From assembly GCF_900119185.1 (NCBI RefSeq), contig NZ_FPJE01000001.1:124001-188000 (forward strand): a DNA stretch of 64,000 bases, read 5' to 3'. Source of the DNA: Sinomicrobium oceani. Lineage in GTDB: Bacteria; Bacteroidota; Bacteroidia; Flavobacteriales; Flavobacteriaceae. A program made the translations under genes and the position numbers. The notes beneath the pieces are model-generated. The model saw nothing but the letters and a program-made list of their open reading frames with translations, made no database searches and had not been told where the DNA came from. Positions 28,380-37,704 of the stretch are shown piece by piece; the first letter of the stretch is position 1, and each line of letters begins with the position of its first letter.

Positions 28380-29275
28380 TGGCAAAAGCGACAAAAAAAC
28401 AAGCATTAGGAAGAGGATTATCAGCATTATTGAAGGACCCGGAAAATGATATCAAGACGGCGACCGACAAAAATGCGGATAAAGTGGTAGGTAATATTGT
28501 AGAGTTGGATATCACAGCCATTGAAGTTAATCCTTTTCAGCCGCGGACCAATTTTAACGAAGATACACTCCAGGAACTGGCTACCTCCATCAAAGAATTG
28601 GGGGTTATCCAACCGATTACGGTACGGAAGATAGAGTTCAACAAATACCAGCTCGTCTCGGGAGAACGACGATTCCGGGCTTCCAAGCTGGTCGGTCTCA
28701 CTACTGTTCCGGCTTATATACGTATCGCCAATGACCAGGAATCCCTGGAAATGGCCCTGGTGGAAAATATACAACGGCAGGATCTCGACCCTATTGAGAT
28801 CGCCCTTTCTTACCAGCGTCTTATCGATGAAATACAACTCACCCAGGAACAACTCAGTGACCGGGTAGGAAAAAAACGCTCTACCATAGCCAACTACCTC
28901 AGGCTCCTGAAACTCGACCCCATCATCCAGACGGGAATGCGCGACGGTTTTGTGAGTATGGGACACGGCAGAGCGCTGATCAATATCGAAGACAAAGAAG
29001 TACAACTGGCTATCTACGAGAAGATCATATCCAATGGCCTGTCCGTAAGGGAAACCGAGAAGCTGGTCAAGACACTCCAGGAAAAAGACGGCAAAACAGC
29101 TTCAGAACCCGCGTCGGGCAAGCTCCCCACTTATATCGATGACAAGATGGGAGAAATCGCAGAATACTTTTCCACCAAAGTAGACGTTAAGGTATCCAGG
29201 AACGGCAAGGGAAAACTCATTATCCCTTTTCATTCCCGCGAAGATTTCATCCGGCTGACCAAACTCTTAAAATAA
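28379..29275 (+). CDS. parB: ParB/Spo0J family partition protein
   Basis: 298-residue DNA-binding partition protein. The ParB N domain (VNPFQPRTNFNEDTLQELA, then the CTP-binding GERRFRASKL) runs to about residue 110. The helix-turn-helix is near 160-185 (TQEQLSDRVGKKRSTIANYLR), followed by GHGRALI and a C-terminal dimerisation domain. It overlaps parA by one base. I saw no clear parS palindrome in the window. Confidence 0.97.
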   Translation: MAKATKKQALGRGLSALLKDPENDIKTATDKNADKVVGNIVELDITAIEVNPFQPRTNFNEDTLQELATSIKELGVIQPITVRKIEFNKYQLVSGERRFRASKLVGLTTVPAYIRIANDQESLEMALVENIQRQDLDPIEIALSYQRLIDEIQLTQEQLSDRVGKKRSTIANYLRLLKLDPIIQTGMRDGFVSMGHGRALINIEDKEVQLAIYEKIISNGLSVRETEKLVKTLQEKDGKTASEPASGKLPTYIDDKMGEIAEYFSTKVDVKVSRNGKGKLIIPFHSREDFIRLTKLLK

Positions 29276-29302
29276 GAACACCGATAGACACCAAATACAG
29301 TA

Positions 29303-29375
29303 CATAACGTTTTCCGGAATACGGAATACCAAAATAACGAGTACCGAATGCCAAGTACCACATGCAAAGTATCAT
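29303..29375. repeat. Degenerate short repeats around the start of the DUF5683 gene
   Basis: Imperfect 13-15-base units built on GAATACC/GAGTACC/AAGTACC recur about five times, crossing the annotated start of the next gene. Low-complexity spacers of this look are common between flavobacterial genes. Confidence 0.4.
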
Positions 29376-30115
29376 CCCGAAATGTCAGTATCGGGTACCC
29401 GTCTTCGGATACTTCAGCCCGGATTGCCGGCAGATATGGTAGTTTCACAAGAAGTTTTTACTGCCGTACGCACTTTCCTGCGGATCACCCACACCAACTC
29501 CTGCTGCTTTGCCTCTTTGTATTTTTTCTTACTCTCTTTCAGCCCGTTACGGCACAGGAAGAAACCGAAAAAGACTCGACACGTACAGAAAAACCTGTGG
29601 TTATCCGGGATACCGTGCTTACGGAAAGGTTCACCATAGATCCTCTGTCTCCCAGTAAAGCCGCATTCTATTCGGCCATACTGCCCGGACTCGGCCAGAT
29701 ATACAACAAAAGATACTGGAAGGTTCCTATTGTGTACGGAGCCATAGGTACCGGTCTGTATTTTTATATATCCAACAAAGACCAGTACCACCGCTACAGG
29801 AATGCCTATAAAAGAAGGCTTGCCGGTTTTACGGATGACGAATTCTATAATCTCGACGGTATAGCCAATGCAGACGGAAGCCCGGACGTATCCATGGATG
29901 CCCTCCGGCGGGCTCAGGACTACTACCAGCGGTACAAAGACCTTTCATTGCTTATAACCATAGGGCTATATGCATTGAACATCATCGATGCCAATGTCGA
30001 TGCGCACCTCAAACAGCACAATATAAGCCAGGACCTTACGCTGCGTCCCCTTATCGTCCCCAATGATTTTACCACAGGCACTACATTCGGACTATCTCTT
30101 AGTTTTAATTTTTGA
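29348..30115 (+). CDS. DUF5683 domain protein
   Basis: About 255 residues. The recognisable part begins with a hydrophobic signal segment (LLLLCLFVFFLTLFQPVTAQ) and continues with the DUF5683 signature SPSKAAFYSAILPGLGQIYNKRYWK near 95-120, further hydrophobic stretches (YGAIGTGLYFYI; LLITIGLYALNIIDANVDAHL) and a C-terminal LSLSFNF strand like an outer membrane protein end. Function unknown; it regularly sits between parB and dapB in flavobacteria. The start is uncertain: the first 28 codons lie in repeat-like DNA and no other in-frame ATG precedes the signal segment. Confidence 0.85.
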   Translation: MPSTTCKVSSRNVSIGYPSSDTSARIAGRYGSFTRSFYCRTHFPADHPHQLLLLCLFVFFLTLFQPVTAQEETEKDSTRTEKPVVIRDTVLTERFTIDPLSPSKAAFYSAILPGLGQIYNKRYWKVPIVYGAIGTGLYFYISNKDQYHRYRNAYKRRLAGFTDDEFYNLDGIANADGSPDVSMDALRRAQDYYQRYKDLSLLITIGLYALNIIDANVDAHLKQHNISQDLTLRPLIVPNDFTTGTTFGLSLSFNF

Positions 30116-30219
30116 CCTGAAAGTAACGCACATTACCGGAAAATGAGATACGAAAAATCTATTTCCGGAATATATCATATAAAAAACACCTGAAGAGAAT
30201 ATCTAAACCAAGTACGATA

Positions 30220-30921
30220 ATGAAAATAGCATTACTGGGATACGGAAAAATGGGAAAAATGATCGAGCAAACGGCCATTTCCCGTAACCATGAGATTATA
30301 GCGAAGATCGACAACGAATTTACTGCCGGAGATATTAAAAATGCCGATGTGGCCATCGATTTCAGCATTCCTTCCGCAGCTTTTAACAATATAACGACTT
30401 GTTTTAAAAACGGCATCCCCGTGATTTCCGGAACAACGGGCTGGCTGGACAAATACGACGAAGCCATAGCGTGCTGTAAGAAAAATAACGGTGCCTTTAT
30501 ATACGCCTCCAACTTTAGCCTGGGGGTTAACATTTTCTTTCAGCTTAATGCATACCTGGCGCAGATGATGTCCGGTTTAAAAGAATACCAGATCGGTATG
30601 GAGGAGATCCATCATACGCAAAAGCTCGATGCCCCGAGCGGGACCGCTATCACTCTGGCCGAAGGTATTATTAAAAACACCTCAAAAACCGGCTGGAAAC
30701 TCGATCATGCCGGAGAGCATGAGATCCCGATCGTTGCCAAACGTATCGAAAATGTACCCGGAACACACAGTATCCGGTATTCGAGCAAGGTCGATGATAT
30801 CGAAATTACCCATACCGCCCACAATCGGGAAGGATTTGCTCTTGGCGCCGTTATCGCTGCGGAATGGATCATCGGTAAAACCGGTATATTCGATATGAAA
30901 GATGTTTTAAATCTTCGGTAA
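30220..30921 (+). CDS. dapB: 4-hydroxy-tetrahydrodipicolinate reductase
   Basis: 233-residue NAD(P)H-dependent reductase of the lysine/diaminopimelate pathway. The nucleotide-binding N-terminus is LLGYGKMGKMIE, with the DFS motif in AIDFSIPSAAF, SGTTGW in the middle, the substrate loop EEIHHTQKLDAPSGTAITLA with catalytic His/Lys, and the C-terminal F/GAVIAAEW segment. The compact length is the usual Bacteroidota form. Sits just upstream of the signal peptidase gene. Confidence 0.96.
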   Translation: MKIALLGYGKMGKMIEQTAISRNHEIIAKIDNEFTAGDIKNADVAIDFSIPSAAFNNITTCFKNGIPVISGTTGWLDKYDEAIACCKKNNGAFIYASNFSLGVNIFFQLNAYLAQMMSGLKEYQIGMEEIHHTQKLDAPSGTAITLAEGIIKNTSKTGWKLDHAGEHEIPIVAKRIENVPGTHSIRYSSKVDDIEITHTAHNREGFALGAVIAAEWIIGKTGIFDMKDVLNLR

Positions 30922-31017
30922 AAAAATAATTTTCGCCGCCTTTTGTGTATTTTGCACTGAAAACATCATCACCGTACTACGGAGAGGTGAAGAAAAACAA
31001 CTTACAATAAGATTACA

Positions 31018-32550
31018 ATGACAGCAACAGCATGGTTTGTTTTTTTCCTTGTCCTGCAGGTCGTTCATTTTGCCGGAACCTGGAAATTATACCAAAAGGC
31101 AGGAAGAAAAGCATGGGAAGCCCTTATCCCCGTTTATAATGCCGTGATCCTGATGAAAATCGTCAACAGGCCATGGTGGTGGGTGGTCCTGTTATTTATT
31201 CCCATCATAAACCTCATCATGTTTCCGGTGGTATGGGTGGAAACCGCGCGCAGTTTTGGCAGGAACTCCACCACAGACACCTGGCTGACCATCCTCTCGC
31301 TGGGTTTATACCTGTACTACATCAACTCCCTCGACGTATCGCATATACCGGAGAGGAGTACAAAACCTGCAACGGCGACAGGAGAATGGGTAAGTTCCAT
31401 TCTTTTTGCCATTGTGGCGGCTACACTGGTGCATACCTATATTATGCAGCCTTATGTAATTCCCACTTCCTCCCTGGAAAAATCCCTGCTGGTGGGTGAT
31501 TTTCTCTTTGTCAGTAAATTTCACTACGGGGCAAGGACGCCGATGACCGCTGTGGCTGCTCCTATGGTGCACGACACTATTCCGGGGTTGAAAATAAAAT
31601 CGTACCTGAACAAACCACAACTCCCCTATTTCCGGTTCCCGGCACTTCAGCATATTCGCAGGAACGACATTGTAGTCTTTAACTGGCCAACGGACACCGT
31701 CCGGTATTTCGGAGACCGGAGGATTCCGGGTGTACATAAACCCATTGACAAAAAATCGAATTACGTTAAACGCTGTGTTGGTATTCCGGGAGATTCCCTC
31801 CGGATACGGAACGGCTACGTCTATATAAACGGGCAACGCCTGCAATTACCGGACCGTGCAAAAACTCAGTATTCGTACCTGGTGAAGACCAAAGGAGGAG
31901 AACTGAGCCGCTCATATATGTATGAAAGATTTGGCGTGACCGACCCTTTTTACCAGGTGGGAAACAATACCTACCGCTTTACCGCGCTCACCGAAGAAAG
32001 TGCCTCACGGCTCGAAAAAAATCAGAATGTGGTCAGTGTAGAAAGACGGATAGCGTCGGAAGGCTTGCCGGATCCGCGTATTTTTCCCAATACGAGGGAC
32101 AAAAAATGGAGTACGGACAATTTCGGGCCGATCTATATTCCGAAAAAAGGAAAGACCGTAACGCTTAATTCCGAAAGTCTACCGTTTTACCGCAGAATCA
32201 TCGAAGAATACGAACACCATACCCTTGAGGAAAAAGGCGGACATATACTCATTGATGGGCAGCAAACGGATGCCTATACATTTCAACAGGATTATTTCTG
32301 GATGATGGGCGATAACCGGCATAACTCGGAGGACAGCAGGTACTGGGGTTATGTACCGGAAGATCATATCGTCGGCAAACCCGTATTTATCTGGATGAGC
32401 TGGGATAACCAGGGTGGTGGTGTACGTTGGGAAAGGGTCTTCACTACAGTAGGAGGTTCCGGAGAACCTGTATCCTACCTCAAATACGTACTGATTGTCG
32501 TGGCCGGATGGATCATCTTTAGTTTTATACGAAAGAAACGTAAAAAATAA
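31018..32550 (+). CDS. lepB: Signal peptidase I (first copy)
   Basis: 510-residue S26 signal peptidase. Three hydrophobic segments make up an N-terminal DUF5684-like membrane part (1-105), followed by the TM anchor at about 125-142. The catalytic region is IPTSSLEKSLLVGDFLFV with Ser152, and Lys251 lies in YVKRCVGIPGDS. The box D/E region is MMGDNRHNSEDSRYWGYVPE, and a C-terminal TM helix with a basic tail closes the protein. A long insert between the Ser and Lys halves and the C-terminus is usual in flavobacteria. A clearly related second copy lies 865 bases downstream. Confidence 0.95.
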   Translation: MTATAWFVFFLVLQVVHFAGTWKLYQKAGRKAWEALIPVYNAVILMKIVNRPWWWVVLLFIPIINLIMFPVVWVETARSFGRNSTTDTWLTILSLGLYLYYINSLDVSHIPERSTKPATATGEWVSSILFAIVAATLVHTYIMQPYVIPTSSLEKSLLVGDFLFVSKFHYGARTPMTAVAAPMVHDTIPGLKIKSYLNKPQLPYFRFPALQHIRRNDIVVFNWPTDTVRYFGDRRIPGVHKPIDKKSNYVKRCVGIPGDSLRIRNGYVYINGQRLQLPDRAKTQYSYLVKTKGGELSRSYMYERFGVTDPFYQVGNNTYRFTALTEESASRLEKNQNVVSVERRIASEGLPDPRIFPNTRDKKWSTDNFGPIYIPKKGKTVTLNSESLPFYRRIIEEYEHHTLEEKGGHILIDGQQTDAYTFQQDYFWMMGDNRHNSEDSRYWGYVPEDHIVGKPVFIWMSWDNQGGGVRWERVFTTVGGSGEPVSYLKYVLIVVAGWIIFSFIRKKRKK

Positions 32551-32595
32551 TAACTTAACCGGGAATTCACCGCAGTTCCCGGTCGCTCTTGTGTT

Positions 32596-33228
32596 ATGGA
32601 ACAAAAAATTCTCATGCACCCAACATACTTCCCTTCTGTTATGCACATGGTCGGGATCGTAAACCACCGGGTAACTCTGGAAATGCACGACAATTTCCAG
32701 AAACAAACCTACCGGAACCGTATGTACGTATACGGCCCCGGAGGAAAACAACTTTTATCTATTCCCGTAAAGCACAGTAAAACGGAAGACCATCAGAAGT
32801 ACAGGGACATTCGTATAGAACACGACTTCAACTGGCGTAAACAACACTGGAAAACTCTGGAAACCGCATACAGGACCTCTCCTTTTTTTGAATTCTACGA
32901 AGACGATCTCGCTCCCATCTTCGAAAAGAAAACCGTGTTTCTCATGGATCTCAACCTGGAAACCATGACTTTTTTATGCGATGTATTACAGATTGATCCG
33001 GAATACGACAAAACCTCTTCGTACACCAAAACAATATCCGGACGGAAAGATTATCGGTTTATGGTCGACGCCAAAGAAGAACCTGCGTACGAACTCGCCC
33101 CATACACCCAGGTTTTCGCGGAAAAACACGGTTTCATATCCAACTTAAGTATGCTCGACCTGCTGTTCAACGAAGGGCCCAACACCCTCAATTATCTCGA
33201 GCAACAAAAATTATCCGGCTTGTACTAA
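32596..33228 (+). CDS. WbqC family protein
   Basis: 210-residue cytoplasmic protein of the WbqC-like family, known from its PTYFPSVMHMVGIVNH opening (usually HPxYF/QPxYLP), and RIEHDFNWRKQHWKTLETAYRTSPFFEFY near 75-105. WbqC-like proteins occur in O-antigen and sugar clusters but the reaction is unproven. Placed between the two signal peptidase genes on the same strand, as is common with a single lepB in flavobacteria. Confidence 0.9.
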   Translation: MEQKILMHPTYFPSVMHMVGIVNHRVTLEMHDNFQKQTYRNRMYVYGPGGKQLLSIPVKHSKTEDHQKYRDIRIEHDFNWRKQHWKTLETAYRTSPFFEFYEDDLAPIFEKKTVFLMDLNLETMTFLCDVLQIDPEYDKTSSYTKTISGRKDYRFMVDAKEEPAYELAPYTQVFAEKHGFISNLSMLDLLFNEGPNTLNYLEQQKLSGLY

Positions 33229-33240
33229 CCGGATTTTTCT
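33213..33240 (+). terminator. Terminator overlapping the end of the WbqC gene
   Basis: Six-bp stem ATCCGG (33213-33218) / CCGGAT (33229-33234) with a 10-nt loop spanning the stop codon and a TTTTT tail. Short but well placed between the two lepB transcription units. Confidence 0.55.
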
Positions 33241-33414
33241 CTTTCTCCGTATCGGAACTTCCTTTATTTGGAAGAAAAACACAGGAGCTACTATATTTTT
33301 TTACTCCGGTAACGGGTTTCTTTGTTAAACATCCGTTAACTTCGCAAAAAACCGTAACGCTTTTGTGTACTTTTCTACCCATTAAGCATAGATAAACCGA
33401 GTAAAAATATATAA

Positions 33415-34995
33415 ATGACTGCAACAGGTTGGTTCTTATTTTTTCTAATCCTCCAAATCGTCCATTTTGCCGGCACCTGGAAACTCTATCAGAAAGCCGG
33501 AAGAAAAGCATGGGAAGCGCTTATCCCCGTGTATAATGCCATAGTGCTCATGAAAATTATCAACCGCCCGGTATGGTGGGTGATACTGCTTTTCATTCCT
33601 ATTATAAACCTTATTATGTTCCCGGTGGTATGGGTAGAAACCGCAAGAAGTTATGGCCGTAACAGTACGGCAGACACCTGGCTGACCATACTGACCCTCG
33701 GGCTTTATATTTACTACATCAATTATGCCCTGGAAGTCACCTATATCCCCGAAAGAAGTCTGAAACCACGGACTGCCACGGGCGAGTGGGTCAGCTCCAT
33801 ACTTTTTGCCATCGTTGCCGCCACGCTGGTGCACACATATATCATGCAACCATACGTGATACCGACTTCTTCCCTGGAAAAGTCTTTACTGGTCGGGGAT
33901 TTTCTCTTCGTCAGCAAATTTCACTACGGGGCCAGGGTGCCGATGACCACCGTTGCCGCCCCCATGGTGCACGACACCATACCCGGACTGGGCATGAAGT
34001 CGTACCTGTTCAACGATGACATTTCCAAAAAGAATACCTCCTGGATGAATAAATTCCAGTTGCCCTATATGCGGCTTCCCGGATTTGAGGACATTAAACG
34101 CAATGAGATCGTGGTGTTCAATCAGCCTGCCGATACCTTAAGGGATATGAATGATTTTTACCCGGACAGAAATTATTACAAACCTATCGATAAAAAAACC
34201 AATCTCGTAAAACGATGTGTAGGTGTGCCCGGGGACTCTCTCGAAATCAGGGACGGATATGTTTATATCAACGGAGAAAAAACCGTACTCCCCGACCGGG
34301 CAAGACCTCAGTATTCTTATATCGTCAAAACCAACGGGGCTAACCTCAGCCCGGCTTATATGTACGAAAGGTTTGACGTAACGGACAATTTCGGACAGCG
34401 TTCGGACGGAAGCTACTATTTTGTAGCTCTGACCGAAGAAAGTGCCCTGAGACTCTCCAAAACCCCCAATGTAGTCAGTGTAGAACGCCAGGTAGAAGCT
34501 TCCGGACGCCCTAACCCACGTCTTTTCCCCAACACTAAAGACAATATGTGGAGTGCGGATAATTTCGGGCCGATATACATCCCCGAAAAAGGAAAAAAGA
34601 TAGCGCTGACCAAAGAAAACCTGCCGCTTTACAAACGTATTATCCGCGAATACGAAGGCAATACGTTACAGGTTAACGGAAACGAAATCACAATCAACGG
34701 GCAACCTGCGGAATCCTATACTTTTAAACAGGATTATTACTGGATGATGGGAGATAACCGGGACAATTCCATAGACAGCCGGTATTGGGGATATGTACCT
34801 TTTGACCATGTGGTCGGAAAACCGGTATTTGTCTGGTTCAGCTGGGATAAGATCAGTAAAAATGTACGCTGGGACCGGGTTTTTACCACGGTTAACGGGT
34901 CAGGAAAACCGGTATCTTATTTCAAATACTTTCTTATTGCGGTAGCCGCCTGGATCGTATTCGGTTTTATACGCAAAAAGAAAATTAAAAAATAA
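33415..34995 (+). CDS. lepB: Signal peptidase I (second copy)
   Basis: 526-residue paralogue of the gene at 31018, similar along its whole length (for example TWKLYQKAGRKAWEALIPVY and IPTSSLEKSLLVGDFLFV are identical). Catalytic Ser153 and Lys266 (LVKRCVGVPGDS) are both kept, and the MMGDNRDNSIDSRYWGYVP box is closer to the classical form than in copy one. A 15-residue insertion follows GMKSYLFND. Both copies therefore look active. The duplication is old enough for substantial divergence, so it is not an assembly artefact. The next gene begins immediately after its stop. Confidence 0.95.
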   Translation: MTATGWFLFFLILQIVHFAGTWKLYQKAGRKAWEALIPVYNAIVLMKIINRPVWWVILLFIPIINLIMFPVVWVETARSYGRNSTADTWLTILTLGLYIYYINYALEVTYIPERSLKPRTATGEWVSSILFAIVAATLVHTYIMQPYVIPTSSLEKSLLVGDFLFVSKFHYGARVPMTTVAAPMVHDTIPGLGMKSYLFNDDISKKNTSWMNKFQLPYMRLPGFEDIKRNEIVVFNQPADTLRDMNDFYPDRNYYKPIDKKTNLVKRCVGVPGDSLEIRDGYVYINGEKTVLPDRARPQYSYIVKTNGANLSPAYMYERFDVTDNFGQRSDGSYYFVALTEESALRLSKTPNVVSVERQVEASGRPNPRLFPNTKDNMWSADNFGPIYIPEKGKKIALTKENLPLYKRIIREYEGNTLQVNGNEITINGQPAESYTFKQDYYWMMGDNRDNSIDSRYWGYVPFDHVVGKPVFVWFSWDKISKNVRWDRVFTTVNGSGKPVSYFKYFLIAVAAWIVFGFIRKKKIKK

Positions 34996-35310
34996 GTGCT
35001 GCGGTTTTGCATTCACTACGGGATCCATTTTATTTTACCTGTCCTGATAGCTTACAGGTTTTATCGCCCGCGGTTTCTGCGGGTGAGCCTTATCCTGTTA
35101 TCGGGCATACTGATAGATCTGGATCATCTGCCGGCCATACCGGTATTTGATCCGGACCGTTGCAGTATCGGTTTTCACCTGCTGCACAGTTACCCGGCCA
35201 TTGTCCTGTACATATTGCTATTCCTCTGGAAACCTACACGTATTGCCGGGCTCGCACTCCTGATCCACATTCTTGCCGATGTGACGGATTGCCTGATGAT
35301 GAACCTCTGA
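34996..35310 (+). CDS. DUF6122-like membrane protein
   Basis: 104-residue hydrophobic protein with three or four membrane segments and conserved His/Asp residues (RFCIHYGIHFILPVLIAY, GILIDLDHL, FDPDRCSIGFHLLHS, LLIHILADVTDCL). The HYGxHF and DxDH patterns resemble DUF6122, a small family of membrane proteins of unknown role with metal-like histidine arrangement. GTG start directly after the lepB stop codon, so translation is coupled to it. Confidence 0.85.
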   Translation: MLRFCIHYGIHFILPVLIAYRFYRPRFLRVSLILLSGILIDLDHLPAIPVFDPDRCSIGFHLLHSYPAIVLYILLFLWKPTRIAGLALLIHILADVTDCLMMNL

Positions 35311-35321
35311 ACGGTAATCAA

Positions 35322-35603
35322 TCAGGATTTATCGATATGCCCGAGGTCTTTATCCGGCTCTATACGATCGCGAAGCATTTGTTTTAATACTTTGATCTCT
35401 TCAAAACCACCGTGTCGCTTACGGTCAAAAAGCACTTCGTCATCCACGTAAATTCGGTACACCCCGGCAACCCGTCCCGGACGAAGGGCTACTTCCCCCA
35501 GATCTTCTTCAAAAGTAGACAAAAACTCCTGTGCCATATAAGCAGCACGGAGCAGCCAGCGGCATTTGGTACAATATTCGATGGTAACTCGTGGTTTTGG
35601 CAT
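35322..35603 (-). CDS. SelT/SelW/SelH (Rdx) family thioredoxin-like protein
   Basis: 93 residues from the ATG at 35603 (MPKPRVTIEYCTKCRWLLRA). The CxxC motif C-T-K-C at residues 11-14 is the family redox site (selenocysteine in animal SelW), followed by GEVALRPGRVAGVYRIYVDDEVLFDR. The open frame extends upstream, but that extension overlaps the neighbouring gene and lacks family similarity. Probably a cytosolic redox protein of unknown partner. Confidence 0.92.
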   Translation of the reverse strand: MPKPRVTIEYCTKCRWLLRAAYMAQEFLSTFEEDLGEVALRPGRVAGVYRIYVDDEVLFDRKRHGGFEEIKVLKQMLRDRIEPDKDLGHIDKS

Positions 35604-35628
35604 CACATGGTATTTTAAAAACAGTATG

Positions 35629-36675
35629 TTATTCCCCTTTCTTTTCGGGTGTCTTGCCGAACCGGATCTTTGCCATGACGGGATAGTGATCCGAAAGAAG
35701 TTCGGAATAATTTTTATGAGACAGGATCTCCATGTCGGGATCGGACAGAATAAAATCGATCCGCATCGGAAAATAATCAAAGTCATAAGAACGACCAAAA
35801 CCACTCCCTTGCTCGATAAAAGAGTCTTTCATAGTACCCCGCACACGTTTGTACACATACGAAAAAGGCGTATTGTTAAAATCACCGGCGATAATCATCT
35901 TGTGTTTCGAGCCCTGCCGATGTTCGTCGAAAATCTCCACCTGGCGATGCTGTAAAGCAAAGGCATTTCCCATCCGTTTGAAAAGCATTTCCGGGTTTTC
36001 ATCGGAAATATGCTCCTTACTCGGTACAATATGAAGGGATTCCAAATGAAGATTGTATATCCTCACCGTATCTTTTCCTTTGACAATATCTACATACAAT
36101 GCATTGTTTCCTGTTTTGGGAAACTCCAGCGATCCCCGCTCTACTATAGGGTACTTGGAAAATACCGCCTGCCCGGTGCGGTTGTTTCTTGTGGTATATT
36201 TTATAAACTGGTACGGATAGTTCTTGTTGAATGCATCTTTCTGCGTATAATAAAACTCCTGCACACACAATACATCAGGCGCTTCCCTATCGATAAGCTC
36301 CACGATCTTCTCCGGAACATCATTATCCTTCAGCCATCCGTATGCATTGAATATACGCACATTATAGGTCATCAGTTTTATCCCGTCCTCCTCACTTTCG
36401 GAGCTTCCCGAAAGCCTGTACATAGCCCCTACATGCTTATAGCCGATAAGCAAAATAATGAGCGAAAGCATAAACTGCCTCTTCAATTGCACCAGCCAGT
36501 ACAGCATAAAACCGATGTTAACGGCAATAAATACCGGAACCGTAAGACTAAGCACGGAAATCAGCGGAAACTGTTTCGGAAATACATAGGGCAGGATATA
36601 AGACAACAACAATAATACCGCGAAAAGGGTATTGAAAAAAAATATGATCTTATTGAAGAAACCCAGCTTTTTCAT
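35629..36675 (-). CDS. Endonuclease/exonuclease/phosphatase family membrane protein
   Basis: 348 residues. Two or three N-terminal membrane helices (about 8-90, with LFAVLLLLSYILPYVF and LSLTVPVFIAVNIGFMLYWLV) precede an EEP hydrolase domain: KLMTYNVRIFN, LCVQEFY (metal Glu), AGDFNNTPFSYVY (GDFN motif), the DFIL segment and the terminal LSDHYPVMAKI with the SDH motif. Substrate cannot be assigned; the superfamily includes DNases and phospholipid or phosphodiester hydrolases. First or second gene of a minus-strand set with the rhomboids. Confidence 0.9.
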   Translation of the reverse strand: MKKLGFFNKIIFFFNTLFAVLLLLSYILPYVFPKQFPLISVLSLTVPVFIAVNIGFMLYWLVQLKRQFMLSLIILLIGYKHVGAMYRLSGSSESEEDGIKLMTYNVRIFNAYGWLKDNDVPEKIVELIDREAPDVLCVQEFYYTQKDAFNKNYPYQFIKYTTRNNRTGQAVFSKYPIVERGSLEFPKTGNNALYVDIVKGKDTVRIYNLHLESLHIVPSKEHISDENPEMLFKRMGNAFALQHRQVEIFDEHRQGSKHKMIIAGDFNNTPFSYVYKRVRGTMKDSFIEQGSGFGRSYDFDYFPMRIDFILSDPDMEILSHKNYSELLSDHYPVMAKIRFGKTPEKKGE

Positions 36676-36730
36676 GGAAACCGTAAGGACATGGAGATTT
36701 TTTAATTGTTTACACTACCAAAAACACGGT

Positions 36731-37609
36731 CTAATCTTTACCTGCCTGGAATAAAAAGTCTTTTTCCGCCTTGGTCAGGCTTTCGTATCCGCTTTTACTG
36801 ATCTTATCAAGTATTTTGTCTATCTGCTGCTGCCTGTTATCTTTATCCTCCGCGGTTATCTTTCCGGAAGCTGATGTGGTCCTGTTATTTCTATGCACCG
36901 TTTTTAACGGAGAATTCGACTTGCGTTTAAAAAGGTTCACCACAGCAGATACGGTACGCTCAAACCCCGAACCGATATCTCTTCCGTTGGTCAGGTTCCT
37001 GGCATAGATATAGCCGAGGAAAGCGCCACCGAGATGTGCAAGATGTCCCCCGGCATTGCTTATGGGGATCTGTATAAGATCGATGAGTACTACGGCCACC
37101 CCTACGTACCAGAGTTTGACATTGAACAGGAAAAACAAACGTACTTCCTGATAAGGCATATAGGTACAGATAAAGATCAGAACAGCCATTACTGCAGCCG
37201 AAGCCCCTATAAGCGAGGTACTGATCCCGGAAAATACGGGAAACAGGTTATAGCTCAGCATAAAAACCAGCCCTCCGGCCATTGCTCCGAGAAAATATAC
37301 ATTGAGAAAACGTCTTCCTCCGAAAAGGTTAAGAAATATCCTTCCGGAGAAGTATAGGAGTATCATATTCCAGAAAATATGCGAAAATCCGCCGTGAAAA
37401 AAGGCATACGATACAATAGACCACGGCTGGGTAATAAAATTACCGAAACTCATGGGCAATTCGAACCAGCGTACAAAAAAATCGGCAGGTAAGCGAAATA
37501 AGAATACGAGGAGTACATCGAGAATAAAGATCAGCACATTGATAACAATGAGCTTCTCCGCTACATTCAGGGCAGCGTATTTATACTTCAAATCATTGCC
37601 GATACTCAT
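36731..37609 (-). CDS. Rhomboid family intramembrane serine protease
   Basis: 292 residues with six membrane helices in the first 200. It has GGFSHIFWNMILLYFSG (the H/N region in L1-TM2), the catalytic Ser in LIGASAAVMAVL (GAS-A in place of the usual GxSG glycine) and His in GGHLAHLGGAFLGY. A C-terminal cytoplasmic tail of about 80 residues ends in ESLTKAEKDFLFQAGKD, seen in many flavobacterial rhomboids. Tandem with a second rhomboid gene. Confidence 0.93.
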   Translation of the reverse strand: MSIGNDLKYKYAALNVAEKLIVINVLIFILDVLLVFLFRLPADFFVRWFELPMSFGNFITQPWSIVSYAFFHGGFSHIFWNMILLYFSGRIFLNLFGGRRFLNVYFLGAMAGGLVFMLSYNLFPVFSGISTSLIGASAAVMAVLIFICTYMPYQEVRLFFLFNVKLWYVGVAVVLIDLIQIPISNAGGHLAHLGGAFLGYIYARNLTNGRDIGSGFERTVSAVVNLFKRKSNSPLKTVHRNNRTTSASGKITAEDKDNRQQQIDKILDKISKSGYESLTKAEKDFLFQAGKD

Positions 37610-37704
37610 ACTTACTGGAAAATTTAGACTTCTTTTTGCACCTGTTCAAATCTCAAAATCTATGCGCCGCTCTGTTCATACGGCTTTAAGGGAATGTATC
37701 CGGG

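Noticed and set aside
31018-34995. Duplicate lepB as an assembly artefact
   Set aside because: The two copies differ throughout at base and residue level and have different inserts.
35604-35804. Extended N-terminus of the Rdx protein
   Set aside because: The extra 67 residues overlap the neighbouring hydrolase gene and lack family similarity; the CxxC domain begins right after the internal ATG.
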